Origin: Thioalkalivibrio sp. ALJ24
GTDB lineage: Bacteria > Pseudomonadota > Gammaproteobacteria > Ectothiorhodospirales > Ectothiorhodospiraceae
DNA: 64,000 bases
Direction: 5' to 3'
NCBI RefSeq assembly: GCF_000377785.1
Contig: NZ_KB898724.1
Coordinates: forward strand, 310,001-374,000
Within the stretch, counting starts at the first letter, position 1. The number at the start of each line of letters is the position of its first letter. The position numbers and the translations under genes are program-made. Below the pieces are notes generated by a model. That model searched no databases, was not told the origin of the DNA, and worked only from the letters and a program-made list of their open reading frames with translations. This document shows positions 1 through 8,656 of this stretch, piece after piece.

Positions 1-98
1 AGGCGTTCGGGCACGCCCATGGTCAGCACCGGCTCGGCGGTGCTCGCTTCCGTGTTGTCGGCCAGTTTCAGGCCGCCATGAAAACGGTGCAGCTGCAT
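1..98 (-). CDS. rnfC: RnfC, electron transport complex subunit (N-terminal fragment)
   Basis: This is the first 32 codons of a gene that runs off the left edge of the window. The visible N-terminus (MQLHRFHGGLKL) is the usual opening of RnfC/RsxC, the peripheral subunit of the Rnf complex that carries the NADH/FMN site and two 4Fe-4S clusters. It follows rnfB by about 10 bases on the same strand, in the usual rnfA-rnfB-rnfC order, which supports the call strongly. Nothing can be said about the C-terminal part, which in RnfC/RsxC proteins varies greatly in length. Confidence 0.85.
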   Translation of the reverse strand, partial: MQLHRFHGGLKLADNTEASTAEPVLTMGVPER

Positions 99-108
99 GG
101 TTGCGGTA

Positions 109-681
109 TCAGGCGGAGGCCCGCGGTTCGTCGCGCGGCCGTTCGATGGGCGAGGGTTCGGGTTCCGACCAGCCCCATTCGCTGATGTCGGTCTCCACCG
201 GCACCATGTAGATGCAGTCCACGGGGCAGGGTTCGATGCACAGCTCGCAGCCGGTGCATTCTTCCTCGATGACGGTGTGCATCTGCTTGGCCGCGCCGAC
301 GATCGCATCCACCGGGCAGGCCTGGATGCACAGGGTACAGCCGATGCACAGGTTCTCGTCGATCACCGCGACGGTCTTTTCCTGTTCCTCTTCCTCCAGC
401 GGCTTGGGCTCGCGGTCGAGCAGATCGGCCAGGGCCTGAACCGTGGCCTGCCCGCCGGGCGGGCAGCGGTTGATGTCGGCCTCGCCGGCGGCGATGGCCT
501 CGGCGTAGGGGCGGCAGCCGGGGTAGGAACACTGCCCGCACTGGGTCTGTGGCAGCAGCGCGTCGATCTGGTCCACCACCGGGTTGCTCTCCACGCGAAA
601 GCGCTGCGCGGCGTAGCCCAGCACCAGGCCGAACAGGCCGGCCAGCGCGGTGATGGCGAGTATGGCGATCAGGATATCCAT
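109..681 (-). CDS. rnfB: RnfB, iron-sulfur subunit of the Rnf complex
   Basis: 190 residues. An N-terminal membrane anchor (about residues 4-22) is followed by the RnfB-type four-cysteine domain (C48, C51, C56, C73) and two ferredoxin CxxCxxCxxxCP motifs (C112-C122 and C142-C152). RnfB passes electrons within the membrane-bound Rnf/Rsx complex, which couples ferredoxin and NAD oxidoreduction to an ion gradient, or reduces SoxR in enterics. The gene sits between rnfA and rnfC, with only one base between the rnfA stop and its ATG. The acidic linker and acidic C-terminal tail fit a halophilic proteome. All expected cluster ligands are present. Confidence 0.95.
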   Translation of the reverse strand: MDILIAILAITALAGLFGLVLGYAAQRFRVESNPVVDQIDALLPQTQCGQCSYPGCRPYAEAIAAGEADINRCPPGGQATVQALADLLDREPKPLEEEEQEKTVAVIDENLCIGCTLCIQACPVDAIVGAAKQMHTVIEEECTGCELCIEPCPVDCIYMVPVETDISEWGWSEPEPSPIERPRDEPRASA

Positions 682-682
682 G

Positions 683-1261
683 TCAGGTGGTCACCAGCCC
701 GGAGAAGCCCATGAAGCCCAGCGACATCAGGCCCGCGGTGACCATCGCGATCGCGCTGCCACGAAACGCCACTGGAACGTCGGCGACCGCGATGCGTTCG
801 CGGATCGCCGAGAACAGGATCAGCACCAGCGAGAAGCCGACCGCCGCGCCAAAGCCGTACAGCGCCGACTCGACGAAGTTGTGCGCCTCCTGCACGTTCA
901 GCAGGGCCACGCCCAGCACCGCGCAGTTGGTAGTGATCAGCGGCAGGAAGATCCCCAGCACGTTGTACAAAAGCGGCGAGGTCTTGCGCACCACCAGCTC
1001 GGTGAACTGGACCACGGCCGCGATCACCAGGATGAACGCGATGGTCCGCAGGTATTCGAGGTCCAGCGGGGCGAGGACGAATTCGTTGATGACATAGGAG
1101 GTCACCGCCGACAGCGTCAGCACGAAGGTCGTGGCCAGGCCCATGCCGGTGGCCGTCTCGACCTTGCGCGAGACCCCCATGAACGGACAGAGACCCAGGA
1201 ACTTCACCAGGACGAAGTTGTTCACCAGGATCGTGCTGATGAGGATCAGTACGTATTCCAA
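683..1261 (-). CDS. rnfA: RnfA, membrane subunit of the Rnf complex
   Basis: 192 residues, the normal length for RnfA/RsxA, with six hydrophobic segments and the conserved N-terminal stretch containing [10 protein letters not shown] and LCPFMG. RnfA is an integral membrane subunit that with RnfE forms the core of the ion-translocating electron transport complex. The start is a TTG at 1261-1259, preceded by a GGGAG ribosome-binding site; no ATG fits the conserved N-terminus. It is the first gene of the rnfABC order, and a weak promoter candidate lies just upstream at 1301-1332. TTG use may limit translation of the first subunit. Confidence 0.95.
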   Translation of the reverse strand: MEYVLILISTILVNNFVLVKFLGLCPFMGVSRKVETATGMGLATTFVLTLSAVTSYVINEFVLAPLDLEYLRTIAFILVIAAVVQFTELVVRKTSPLLYNVLGIFLPLITTNCAVLGVALLNVQEAHNFVESALYGFGAAVGFSLVLILFSAIRERIAVADVPVAFRGSAIAMVTAGLMSLGFMGFSGLVTT

Positions 1262-1300
1262 GTCGGCTCCCGCCCGTGATTTCCGAGTAAAAGAGTCAAC

Positions 1301-1332
1301 ATAGTATCGACCCCGGTGGATGGCACCTCAAC
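1301..1332 (-). promoter_or_regulatory. Weak sigma-70-like promoter candidate for rnfA
   Basis: On the minus strand a TTGAGG hexamer and a TACTAT hexamer lie upstream of rnfA, but the spacing is about 19 bases, longer than ideal. It is the only plausible hexamer pair in the short gap between the mtnC-like gene and rnfA. Position alone argues for it. Confidence 0.3.
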
Positions 1333-1368
1333 CCTGCCCCGGCCACGGTCTTGCGCCGGGCTGCCGGT

Positions 1369-2109
1369 TCAGGTGGTGCTGCCCCAGTTGGCGGCCAGTT
1401 CGGCCAGGGTGGCGATCGGATGATCGCTGGCTGTGTCCGTCCCGGTCGCCGACCCGCCGGACGCCGGCAGGCATGCGGTTCGCAGCCAGCCCTGGCGCGC
1501 GGCATCCAGCTGACGGCTGTCCGGTGACAGGACCAGCACCTGTTCGGGCTCGAGGCCGCTCTCGGTTACCAGACGACCGAAGCTGCCGGCATCCCGCCGA
1601 CCGCCCATGCGGGTGTCGAAAAAGCCGGCCAGGCGGGCCTCGAAATTGCGGTCCGGGCCGCGCCGCAGCCATTCGCGCTGGGTCGTCACCGGTGTGGCGC
1701 CGAAGCTGTAGATCGCGATGCCGGCCCGCGCCAGCCGTGTCAGGGCGGCTACCGTGTCCGCGTCCAGCTCGGGGCGCAGGGCCCCCTGTTCCAGGATCTC
1801 GGTCCAGATCAGGCCTTCGAGCTGGCGCAGCGGGCTGATGTCCTGACCCGCGCGGATCCAGGCGTCGATGCGCACGCGCAGTTCGGCCTCGTCCATCTCG
1901 CGCCCGGCATAGGCCCGCAGGTCGGCCAGGGTGCGCCGCACCAGCGGGTCGTCCGCGCGCTGTTCCAGGAACGGGCCCAGCTCCTCGCGGGCGCGTGGTT
2001 CCAGCGTGGCCGGCAGCACGTCGACCGGGGCCAGCACGCCCTCGAAGGCGAGCACCACCGCGCGCGGCGCGGGATGCGCGGGTTCGGTGCGGATCGCCTG
2101 CGTGTTCAT
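1369..2109 (-). CDS. MtnC-like HAD protein (acireductone synthase homologue) without the catalytic Asp
   Basis: 246 residues from the ATG whose ATGA overlaps the mtnB stop. It aligns along its length with enolase-phosphatase E1 (MtnC), the methionine-salvage HAD enzyme: the LRQLEGLIW and FFDTRMG blocks and the overall length match. The nucleophile motif, normally DxEGT, reads A21-F-E-G-V (codon gcc at 2047-2049), the SSG of motif II reads SFG, and the usual lysine after FDT is Arg. Without the Asp nucleophile the known chemistry should not work. It may be a pseudo-enzyme, a structural or regulatory partner of MtnB, or a decaying gene. No mtnD lies in the window. Confidence 0.75.
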   Translation of the reverse strand: MNTQAIRTEPAHPAPRAVVLAFEGVLAPVDVLPATLEPRAREELGPFLEQRADDPLVRRTLADLRAYAGREMDEAELRVRIDAWIRAGQDISPLRQLEGLIWTEILEQGALRPELDADTVAALTRLARAGIAIYSFGATPVTTQREWLRRGPDRNFEARLAGFFDTRMGGRRDAGSFGRLVTESGLEPEQVLVLSPDSRQLDAARQGWLRTACLPASGGSATGTDTASDHPIATLAELAANWGSTT

Positions 2110-2729
2110 GGGTGCAGCTGACGCGCGAGGATCTCGCATTCGAACATGAATTCGAAGGCCTCGACCCGCTGGATCGCGGTCTCCACCGTGTGGCTCCAGG
2201 TGTACAGGCCGTGGCCGGCGATCAGGTAGCCCGCCAGGTCCGGCTGCTGGCTCATGCGCGCGTCCACCTGCGCGGCCAGTTGCTGCACGTTGGGGTCGTT
2301 GGCGAATACCGGGATGTCGATGCCGTCGGCGGGGTTCTCCACCACCGGCAGCTCGCGCAGGACCTCGTAGTCACTCAGATGGAATCCGCCCGGGAGCTGG
2401 CGCGAGAGCACCGTCGCGTTGGCCGAGTGGGTGTGCAGGACCGCACCCAGATCCTGGTCGCGGCGGTACATGATGATGTGCAGGAAGGTCTCCGGCGAGG
2501 GCGTGCGCTCGGCCGGCGACAGCAGGTTGCCGTCGAGGTCGACGATGATGAAGTCGTTCTCGTCGAGCATGTCCTTCTGGCGTCCGGGGGCCGAGACCAC
2601 GATGTGGCGGTCGTCCAGGCGCGCGGAAAAGTGCCCGGCGCGGGCGGGCAGCCAGCCGCGGGCCGCGAGACGCGCGCCGGCGTCGGCGAGCAGGCTCACC
2701 TGGGCCTTGAATTCGAGACTGTTTTCCAT
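2106..2729 (-). CDS. mtnB: Methylthioribulose-1-phosphate dehydratase
   Basis: 207 residues, class II aldolase/adducin fold. MtnB dehydrates 5-methylthioribulose 1-phosphate in the methionine salvage pathway. Visible landmarks are the GHFSAR loop near residue 32 (usually GNFS), Glu80 in the PSPET segment, the zinc ligands H99 and H101 in LHTHSANAT, and H173 in AGHGLYTW. The stop overlaps the start of the MtnC-like gene by the ATGA arrangement, so the two are translationally coupled. metG lies directly upstream. The other salvage genes (mtnA, mtnP, mtnD) are not in view. Confidence 0.92.
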   Translation of the reverse strand: MENSLEFKAQVSLLADAGARLAARGWLPARAGHFSARLDDRHIVVSAPGRQKDMLDENDFIIVDLDGNLLSPAERTPSPETFLHIIMYRRDQDLGAVLHTHSANATVLSRQLPGGFHLSDYEVLRELPVVENPADGIDIPVFANDPNVQQLAAQVDARMSQQPDLAGYLIAGHGLYTWSHTVETAIQRVEAFEFMFECEILARQLHP

Positions 2730-2809
2730 GCGTCCCTTGTTGGCAAAAGGCGGTCAGCTTACGCGAGCACCGGATGCAAATCCATGATCGGCGTCAGCGG
2801 CAGGCGCGA

Positions 2810-4858
2810 CTACTTGATGCGCATGCCCGGCCGGGCCCCGTCGTCGGGGCTCAGGATCCACAGCTCCTCGCCCCCGGGACCGGCGGCCAGCACCATCCCT
2901 TCGGAGACGCCGAAACGCATCTTGCGCGGGGCGAGGTTGGCGACCATCACGGTGTGGCGGCCGACCAGGTCCTCGGGGGCATAGGCCGACTTGATCCCGG
3001 CGAAGACCTGGCGGCGTTCGCTGCCGATGTTGAGTTCCAGGCGCAGCAGCTTGTCCGCGCCCTCCACGTGTTCCGCGACCTCGATGCGGGCGACCCGCAG
3101 GTCGACCCGGGCGAAGGTGTCGAAGTCGATGGTGTCGGCGATCGGGTCCACCGCCGGGTCGGGTTCCGCATCCCCGGTTGCCCCGCTCGCCTCGGCCTCG
3201 CCGCCGCCAAGCGACGCCTTCGAGGCCTCCAGAAGGCCTTCCACGGTGCTCCCTTCGATGCGCGTCATCAGCGGCTTGAAGCGTTCGATCCGGCCGCCGG
3301 TCAGGGGGCGCGCGCGTGCCGTCCAGGAGAGGTCGTCCTCGCGCAGGAAGGCTGCCGCTTCGTTCGCCAGCTTCGGCAGCACCGGTGCGAGATAGATGAT
3401 CAGTATGCGGAACAGGTCCAGCCCCTGGGTGTTGATGGCCTGCACCTCGGCCTCGCGCCCGGGCTCCTTCGCCAGCACCCAGGGCCGGGCCTCGTCGATG
3501 TACTGGTTGGCCTGGTCGGCCAGCGCCATGATGCGGCGCATGGCCTGGGCGAATTCGCGGTTCTCGTAGGCCGCGGCGATCGCCTCGCCCTCGTCGACGA
3601 ACGCCTGGTGCAGGTCGGGGCGCGGCAGTTCGGCGGCCAGCTGGCCGTCGAAGCGCTTGGTGATGAAGCCGGCACAGCGGCTGGCGATGTTGACCACCTT
3701 GCCGACCAGATCGGAGTTCACCCGCTGGATGAAGTCGTCGAAATTGAGGTCGAGGTCGTCGACCCCGGCACCCAGCTTGGCGGCGAGGTAGTAGCGCAGG
3801 GCCTCGGGATTCAGGTGGTCGAGGTAGTCGCGGGCGCGGATGAAGGTCCCGCGCGACTTCGACATCTTGGCGCCGTTGACGGTCAGAAAGCCGTGGCAGA
3901 ACACCGCCGAGGGCGTGCGATAGCCCGCGCCGTGCAGCATGGCCGGCCAGAACAGGGTATGGAAGTAGGCGATGTCCTTGCCGATGAAATGGTAAAGCTC
4001 GGCATCGGAATCCGGCCGCCACCAGGCGTCGAAGTCCTCGCCGTGTTCGCGCGCCCAGGCGCGAAAGCTCGCCATGTAGCCGATGGGCGCATCCAGCCAC
4101 ACGTAGAAGTACTTGCCCGGCGCCTCGGGGATCTCGAAGCCGAAGTAGGGCTCGTCGCGGGAGATGTCCCAGTCGCTCAGCCCGGCCTCGAACCATTCCT
4201 CCAGCTTGTTGCGGATCGCGTCCTGCAGGCGTCCGGAGCCCGTCCATTCGCGCAGGAAGGCCTCGAAGTCGGCCAGGCGGAAGAAGAAATGTTCCGACTC
4301 GCGCGACTCGGGGGTGACCCCGCTGATGGCCGACACCGGCTCCTGCAGCTCCATCGGGCTGTAGGTCGCGCCGCAGGCCTCGCAGGAGTCGCCGTACTGC
4401 TCCTCGGCCCCGCATTTCGGGCAGCGGCCCTTCACGAAGCGGTCGGGCAGGAACATCCCGGCCTCGGGGTCATAGGCCTGATCGATGGTGCGGGTGGCGA
4501 TATGCCCGGCGTCGCGCAGGGCGCGGTAGATCTCGCCCGCCAGTTCGCGGTTCTCCGCCGAATGCGTGGAATGGTAGTGGTCGAAGCCGATGTGGAACTC
4601 GGCGAAATCCGCCTCGTGCTCCTCGCGCACGCGCTCGATCAGGGTCTCGGGTTCGATGCCCTCGGCGCGCGCCTTGAGCATGATGGGCGTGCCATGGGCA
4701 TCGTCCGCGCAGACGTACACCACCTCGTGGCCACGGGCGCGCTGGAAACGGACCCAGATGTCGGTCTGGATGTACTCCACCAGATGGCCGAGGTGGATCG
4801 GTCCGTTGGCGTAGGGCAGGGCGCTGGTGACGAGGATCTTGCGCGACGTGTCGGTCAT
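2810..4858 (-). CDS. metG: Methionyl-tRNA synthetase
   Basis: 682 residues. Class I synthetase charging tRNA-Met: HIGH-type HLGH at 22-25, KMSKS at 331-335, one zinc knuckle (C146, C149, C159, C162), and a C-terminal OB-fold tRNA-binding/dimerisation domain from about residue 580 ([15 protein letters not shown]). The chosen ATG at 4858 begins [19 protein letters not shown], the normal start; the reading frame stays open further upstream but that extension does not resemble the family. It is divergent from apbC across a 556-base gap, the same metG/mrp neighbourhood seen in many gammaproteobacteria. Confidence 0.97.
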   Translation of the reverse strand: MTDTSRKILVTSALPYANGPIHLGHLVEYIQTDIWVRFQRARGHEVVYVCADDAHGTPIMLKARAEGIEPETLIERVREEHEADFAEFHIGFDHYHSTHSAENRELAGEIYRALRDAGHIATRTIDQAYDPEAGMFLPDRFVKGRCPKCGAEEQYGDSCEACGATYSPMELQEPVSAISGVTPESRESEHFFFRLADFEAFLREWTGSGRLQDAIRNKLEEWFEAGLSDWDISRDEPYFGFEIPEAPGKYFYVWLDAPIGYMASFRAWAREHGEDFDAWWRPDSDAELYHFIGKDIAYFHTLFWPAMLHGAGYRTPSAVFCHGFLTVNGAKMSKSRGTFIRARDYLDHLNPEALRYYLAAKLGAGVDDLDLNFDDFIQRVNSDLVGKVVNIASRCAGFITKRFDGQLAAELPRPDLHQAFVDEGEAIAAAYENREFAQAMRRIMALADQANQYIDEARPWVLAKEPGREAEVQAINTQGLDLFRILIIYLAPVLPKLANEAAAFLREDDLSWTARARPLTGGRIERFKPLMTRIEGSTVEGLLEASKASLGGGEAEASGATGDAEPDPAVDPIADTIDFDTFARVDLRVARIEVAEHVEGADKLLRLELNIGSERRQVFAGIKSAYAPEDLVGRHTVMVANLAPRKMRFGVSEGMVLAAGPGGEELWILSPDDGARPGMRIK

Positions 4859-4886
4859 GGGCTCGGATTCGGGGGGTTCGGCGGAA

Positions 4887-4903
4887 ACCGGACATTGTCC
4901 GGT
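4887..4903. repeat. 17-base palindrome upstream of metG
   Basis: Two 8-base arms (ACCGGACA and TGTCCGGT) flank a single central base, starting 29 bases before the metG ATG. It could be an operator or a small leader hairpin in the metG mRNA. The loop is too small for a normal terminator. Function unknown. Confidence 0.4.
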
Positions 4904-5044
4904 GTGGCCGACGGTATGTCGAGCGTTGGTGTGTCCGGGGCGCCGGCCGCCGGGCCTGGCCGCTCTTCCGTTCCGTGCCGATCTGGCTGCCGTGGCTGCG
5001 CCCGGCCCCAACCGGGGGGAACCGGGGGCTGTCAAGTCCCGTTC

Positions 5045-5079
5045 TTGTCCACAGAACCTGTGGATAACTTTGTGGGTAA
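5045..5079. other. Cluster of three DnaA-box matches (origin-like)
   Basis: Three 9-mers lie within 35 bases: TTGTCCACA at 5045-5053 (one mismatch to TTATCCACA), TGTGGATAA at 5059-5067 (exact consensus on the minus strand) and TGTGGGTAA at 5071-5079 (one mismatch, minus strand). The first two form an inverted pair. The pattern closely resembles the DnaA-box arrays of gammaproteobacterial origins. About 70 bases further on lies an AT-rich patch that could act as an unwinding element. It could be oriC, a DnaA-titration site, or a DnaA-controlled regulatory region; no dnaA, dnaN, gidA or rpmH gene is nearby. Confidence 0.6.
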
Positions 5080-5148
5080 CGCCGTGGCATGTCTCCGCAG
5101 CCCTTGTCCGGGCGCGCTTTTTTCCGGATTGGTCAAAAATCGTCCACC

Positions 5149-5192
5149 AATACAAAAATCTTTAATAAACAAGTATTTAAAAAATACATGTT
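5149..5192. repeat. AT-rich patch with 25-base near-palindrome
   Basis: 38 of 44 bases are A or T, in strong contrast to the GC-rich surroundings. At 5168-5192 two 11-base arms (AACAAGTATTT and AAATACATGTT) are inverted repeats with one mismatch around AAA. It may be a DNA-unwinding element next to the DnaA boxes, or the core promoter and operator region of metG. Both remain open. Confidence 0.55.
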
Positions 5193-5217
5193 CAGTGTCA
5201 TGAAGGGTTTTTTCGGT

Positions 5218-5252
5218 ATCCCGGGCGATCGCGCGGGCCGAGCGCCCGGGAT
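5218..5252. repeat. Perfect 10-base inverted repeat
   Basis: ATCCCGGGCG at 5218-5227 and CGCCCGGGAT at 5243-5252 are exact inverted repeats with a 15-base spacer. It could form a stable GC hairpin in an apbC leader transcript or be a dimeric operator. It has no T-run on the plus strand. Confidence 0.5.
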
Positions 5253-5347
5253 GTGCACAAAATCGACAATGTGTCCCTCTCGGGGCTTGACAGAACACGT
5301 CCGGGACCCGGGCCAGCGACCCCGATGGGATGTTCGTCGTGCGGCAA

Positions 5348-5376
5348 TTGGCGTCCCCCGTCCGGGGCAGTAGAAT
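5348..5376 (+). promoter_or_regulatory. Candidate sigma-70 promoter for apbC
   Basis: TTGGCG at 5348-5353 and TAGAAT at 5371-5376 are separated by exactly 17 bases. Transcription would begin near 5383, giving a leader of about 30 bases to the apbC ATG at 5415. A perfect TTGACA at 5287-5292 also exists but has no -10 hexamer at the right distance. Confidence 0.5.
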
Positions 5377-5414
5377 CGCGCGATCACACCCCACTCAACG
5401 GAAACCGGGCAACC

Positions 5415-6506
5415 ATGGCTGAACTGACGCGCGAGCAGATCGAATCCGCCCTGAAACAGGTTCAGGACAAGTACCTCGAGACCGACCTGGTGAGTGCCGG
5501 GCAGGTGAGGGACATCCGCATCGACGGCTCGCGGGTCGCGGTGGAGCTCGAGCTGGGCTATGCCGCTTCCGGCTACCACGACGAGCTGCGTACCGCAGTG
5601 GAGCAGGCGGTGCGCGGAGTGAACGGCGTTGGCGCGGTCGAGGTGAACGTGGGCTGCAACGTCACCAGCCACGCGGTCCAGAAGAGCCTCAAGCCGATGT
5701 CCGGGATCAAGAACATCATCGCCGTGGCCTCGGGCAAGGGCGGTGTCGGCAAGTCCACCACTGCGGTCAATCTGGCGCTGGGCATGGCCGCCGAGGGCGC
5801 GCGCGTCGGGATCCTCGACGCCGACATCTATGGCCCTTCCCAGCCACGCATGCTGGGCATCAAGGACAAGCCGGAGTCGAAGGACGGCAAGCACATGGAA
5901 CCGCTGGAGCGCCACGGCGTGCAGGCGATGTCCATCGGCTTCCTGATCGACGAGGATACGCCGATGATCTGGCGCGGGCCGATGGTGACCCAGGCGCTGG
6001 AGCAGCTGCTCAACGAGACCAACTGGCAGGACATCGACTACCTGATCATCGACCTGCCGCCGGGCACCGGGGACATCCAGCTGACCCTGTCGCAGAAGAT
6101 CCCCGTCTCCGGCTCGGTGATCGTGACCACCCCGCAGGACATCGCCCTGCTGGACGCGCGCAAGGGCCTGCGCATGTTCGAGAAGGTCGAGGTCCCGGTG
6201 CTGGGCGTGATCGAGAACATGAGTATCCACATCTGCTCGAAATGCGGTCACGAGGAGCACATCTTCGGCCAGGGGGGCGCGGAGAACATGTCCGAGGAAT
6301 ATGGCGTGGACCTGCTGGGGGCGCTGCCGCTGGACATCCGCATCCGCGAGCAGGCCGACGGCGGCGAGCCCACCGTGATCGCCGATCCCGACGGCCGCAT
6401 CGCCGAGATCTACCGCGAGATCGCGCGGCGCACCGGGGCGAAGCTGGCGGAACAGGCGAAGGACTACAGCAGCAAGTTCCCCAACATCGTGATCCAGAAC
6501 AATTGA
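5415..6506 (+). CDS. apbC: Mrp/ApbC family Fe-S cluster carrier ATPase
   Basis: 363 residues. An N-terminal MIP18/DUF59-like domain (about 1-90) precedes a ParA/MinD-type ATPase with the deviant Walker [10 protein letters not shown] (107-115) and the C-terminal CxxC (C274, C277) that holds a bridging 4Fe-4S cluster. Mrp/ApbC proteins load or traffic Fe-S clusters in the cytoplasm. The ATG at 5415 is chosen over upstream in-frame starts because [13 protein letters not shown] is a normal N-terminus. It is followed after 19 bases by dcd and is probably co-transcribed with it. Confidence 0.95.
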   Translation: MAELTREQIESALKQVQDKYLETDLVSAGQVRDIRIDGSRVAVELELGYAASGYHDELRTAVEQAVRGVNGVGAVEVNVGCNVTSHAVQKSLKPMSGIKNIIAVASGKGGVGKSTTAVNLALGMAAEGARVGILDADIYGPSQPRMLGIKDKPESKDGKHMEPLERHGVQAMSIGFLIDEDTPMIWRGPMVTQALEQLLNETNWQDIDYLIIDLPPGTGDIQLTLSQKIPVSGSVIVTTPQDIALLDARKGLRMFEKVEVPVLGVIENMSIHICSKCGHEEHIFGQGGAENMSEEYGVDLLGALPLDIRIREQADGGEPTVIADPDGRIAEIYREIARRTGAKLAEQAKDYSSKFPNIVIQNN

Positions 6507-6525
6507 TGATGGCGGGCGTTCAGGG

Positions 6526-7092
6526 ATGACCATCAAGTCCGATCGCTGGATCCGCCGCATGGCCGAGTCCGAGGGGATGATCGATCCCTTCGAACCCGGC
6601 CAGATCCGCTATCGCGAGGACCAGCGCATCGTCTCCTACGGCACGTCCAGCTATGGCTACGACGTGCGCTGCTCGGATCACTTCAAGATCTTCACCAACA
6701 TCAATTCGAGCATCGTCGACCCCAAGGGCTTCGACGAGGGCAGCTTCGTCGACGTGCATGCCGACGTCTGCATCATCCCGCCCAATTCCTTCGCGCTCGC
6801 GCACACGGTGGAGTACTTCCGCATCCCGCGCGACGTGCTGACCATCTGCCTCGGCAAGTCGACCTACGCCCGCTGCGGCATCATCGTCAACGTGACCCCG
6901 CTGGAACCCGAGTGGGAGGGCCACGTGACGCTGGAGTTCTCCAACACCACGCCGCTGCCGGCCAAGGTGTATGCCAATGAAGGCGTGGCGCAGATGCTGT
7001 TCCTGCAGTCTGACGAGGAGTGCGAGACCTCGTACAAGGACCGCGGGGGCAAGTACCAGGGCCAGCGCGGGGTCACGCTGCCGCGCACCTGA
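6526..7092 (+). CDS. dcd: dCTP deaminase
   Basis: 188 residues, the full length for the bacterial MTIKSDRWI-type Dcd. It deaminates dCTP to dUTP, the first step to dTMP in proteobacteria. The SSYGYDVRC block, the STYARCGI segment and the [14 protein letters not shown] active-site region with its catalytic glutamate are intact. It lies 19 bases after apbC on the same strand and converges with the patatin gene, with only 17 bases between the stops and no obvious hairpin. Confidence 0.96.
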   Translation: MTIKSDRWIRRMAESEGMIDPFEPGQIRYREDQRIVSYGTSSYGYDVRCSDHFKIFTNINSSIVDPKGFDEGSFVDVHADVCIIPPNSFALAHTVEYFRIPRDVLTICLGKSTYARCGIIVNVTPLEPEWEGHVTLEFSNTTPLPAKVYANEGVAQMLFLQSDEECETSYKDRGGKYQGQRGVTLPRT

Positions 7093-7109
7093 GACTGGCC
7101 GGGGTTTTC

Positions 7110-8069
7110 TTACCGCTCCAGCGCGAAACGCCGCTCGGCCAGCTCGTAACCCAGATCGATCATCTCCCGCGCACGGTGGAAATCGAACACCCCGCAGGCG
7201 TTCACGGGTACCTCGATCAGGTGCTCGGGGTTGTAGGCGGCCACGCGGAAACGCGCGATGCTGCCCTGCATGGCCTCGATGGAATGCGAGACCATGTCGA
7301 TCAGGCCCAGCGCCCGCGCCTCCTGCTCCTCGGTCAGACGCGAGTCGGTCTCGCCCAGCCCCAGTCGCCCCTGCCAGTCCTGCAGCCAGGAACCGATGCG
7401 GTCGGGCAGCACGTCGCGCGCGCTGCGCAGGCCGTCGCGCAGGCGAGTGGTGGCGGAATCCCCCTGATGAGACCCGGGGGAGCCACGTTTCGGGCCCAGA
7501 CGCTCGTCCACCCGTCCGTTGAGGCTGACCGCGATCGTGACGTCGCTGTCGTCATACAGGGTCGGCGCGATGGGGACCGGGTTGAGCAGGCCGCCGTCCA
7601 CCAGCAACCGCCCGTTCAGGCGCACCGGCGTGAAGACCGTGGGGATGGCGATGGACGCGCGAATCGCGTCGAACAGCGCCCCTTCGTTGAGCCACACCTC
7701 CCGCTCGCGTTCGATGTCCGTGGCCACCGCGGTAAAGCGGATGGGCAGATTGCGGATGTCGGTATCGCCCAGCATCTCGCGGAGCTTTTCGATCAGGCGT
7801 TCACCGCGGAACAGACCGGCACCGGAAAACGAGAAATCCAGCAGCCGCCAGACGTCCTGGCGCCGCAGGGTGCACACCCATTCCTCGTAGGTGTCCAGCT
7901 GCCCGGCGGCATAGATGCCGCCGACCACCGCCCCCATGGAGGAGCCGGCAATCGTCCGGATCTCGTAGTTCGCGTGGTCTTCCAGCCAGCGGATGACCCC
8001 GATCTCGGCGAGACCGCGGGCCCCGCCGCTGCCGAGCACCAGCGAGACGGTCCTGGGTGGTTTCGGCAC
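7110..8069 (-). CDS. Patatin-like phospholipase (RssA/NTE type)
   Basis: 319 residues. The patatin Ser-Asp dyad is complete: oxyanion-hole glycine loop GSGGARG (13-19), nucleophile elbow GSSMG with S44, and DGG with D158. Members of this bacterial family hydrolyse acyl chains from phospholipids or lysophospholipids; the substrate here is not known. No signal peptide or membrane segment is obvious, so a cytoplasmic or membrane-associated enzyme is likely. The next gene on this strand (8081-8512) is 11 bases upstream of its start, suggesting a two-gene unit. Confidence 0.9.
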   Translation of the reverse strand: MPKPPRTVSLVLGSGGARGLAEIGVIRWLEDHANYEIRTIAGSSMGAVVGGIYAAGQLDTYEEWVCTLRRQDVWRLLDFSFSGAGLFRGERLIEKLREMLGDTDIRNLPIRFTAVATDIEREREVWLNEGALFDAIRASIAIPTVFTPVRLNGRLLVDGGLLNPVPIAPTLYDDSDVTIAVSLNGRVDERLGPKRGSPGSHQGDSATTRLRDGLRSARDVLPDRIGSWLQDWQGRLGLGETDSRLTEEQEARALGLIDMVSHSIEAMQGSIARFRVAAYNPEHLIEVPVNACGVFDFHRAREMIDLGYELAERRFALER

Positions 8070-8080
8070 GGCGCGGTTCC

Positions 8081-8512
8081 TCAGTTCCGTTCGGGGTCAA
8101 GCAGATGGTCGTGCAGGGCGGTGGCCTGTTCGCCGGCCGGCTCCTCGATGCGGATCTGCCAGACGGCGGCGGGGTGGTCCGGCGACCAGTCGCTGAACAC
8201 GATCAGCCCGGCGTACGGGCCGGATCCGGTGATTCGGCCGTGGACCAGACGGCCTTCGTCGTTCGCCTCCAGCCGGATGCTGAACTCCGCGGCCGGGGCC
8301 GGGAGGATCCAGTGGCCGTCGCGGCCATGCTGGAGAAATTCCTCGTCGGAAGGCAGGACCGAGTCACCGAAATGGCGGACCAGCAGGGGCTGCGCGAGCC
8401 GGTGCGGGAGGCCCAGTACGGTCTCCACGCGGGCACGGCCGCGATCCACGGCGCGCGCGGCGTCGTCCAGCGGGTCCCTTCGACGGAATAAATTGCGCAG
8501 CCGGCTAAGCAT
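8081..8512 (-). CDS. Hypothetical protein
   Basis: 143 residues from the ATG at 8512. I do not recognise a family. The N-terminus is very basic (MLSRLRNLFRRR), the rest is acidic and has a beta-rich look (WILPAPAAEFSIRLEAN, LIVFSDWSPDHPAAVWQIRIEEP). No signal peptide, membrane segment or metal motif is visible. It is 11 bases upstream of the patatin gene and probably in the same transcript. The frame is open further upstream, but that extension lacks a ribosome-binding site and runs antisense to the next gene. Confidence 0.7.
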   Translation of the reverse strand: MLSRLRNLFRRRDPLDDAARAVDRGRARVETVLGLPHRLAQPLLVRHFGDSVLPSDEEFLQHGRDGHWILPAPAAEFSIRLEANDEGRLVHGRITGSGPYAGLIVFSDWSPDHPAAVWQIRIEEPAGEQATALHDHLLDPERN

Positions 8513-8656
8513 CACGGCCCGATGATCCCCGAGTCCCCGCAGGGCTGCAAACACGCATCCCGGGGGCGGGGAATGCCACAGGGTGCGGGTTGGGGCTGGC
8601 GTGTGAGCGGGCGGGCGTCTACGGTGGGAGGGGACATTTTCCGGCAGGAGGTCTTC

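Larger units (their letters stand above)
4859..5414. other. metG/apbC divergent intergenic region with origin-like elements
   Basis: This is the longest gene-free stretch in the window. It holds, in order: a 17-base palindrome at 4887-4903, three DnaA-box matches at 5045-5079, an AT-rich patch at 5149-5192 (38 of 44 bases are A or T) containing a near-perfect 25-base inverted repeat, a 10-base perfect inverted repeat at 5218-5252, and a promoter candidate for apbC at 5348-5376. No conserved reading frame is visible. The open frames crossing it are compositionally odd upstream extensions of metG and apbC. Confidence 0.8.

Noticed and set aside
5287-5292. Perfect TTGACA as the apbC promoter -35 box
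   Set aside because: The DNA 15-19 bases further on is GC-rich with no -10-like hexamer; the 5348-5376 pair fits better.
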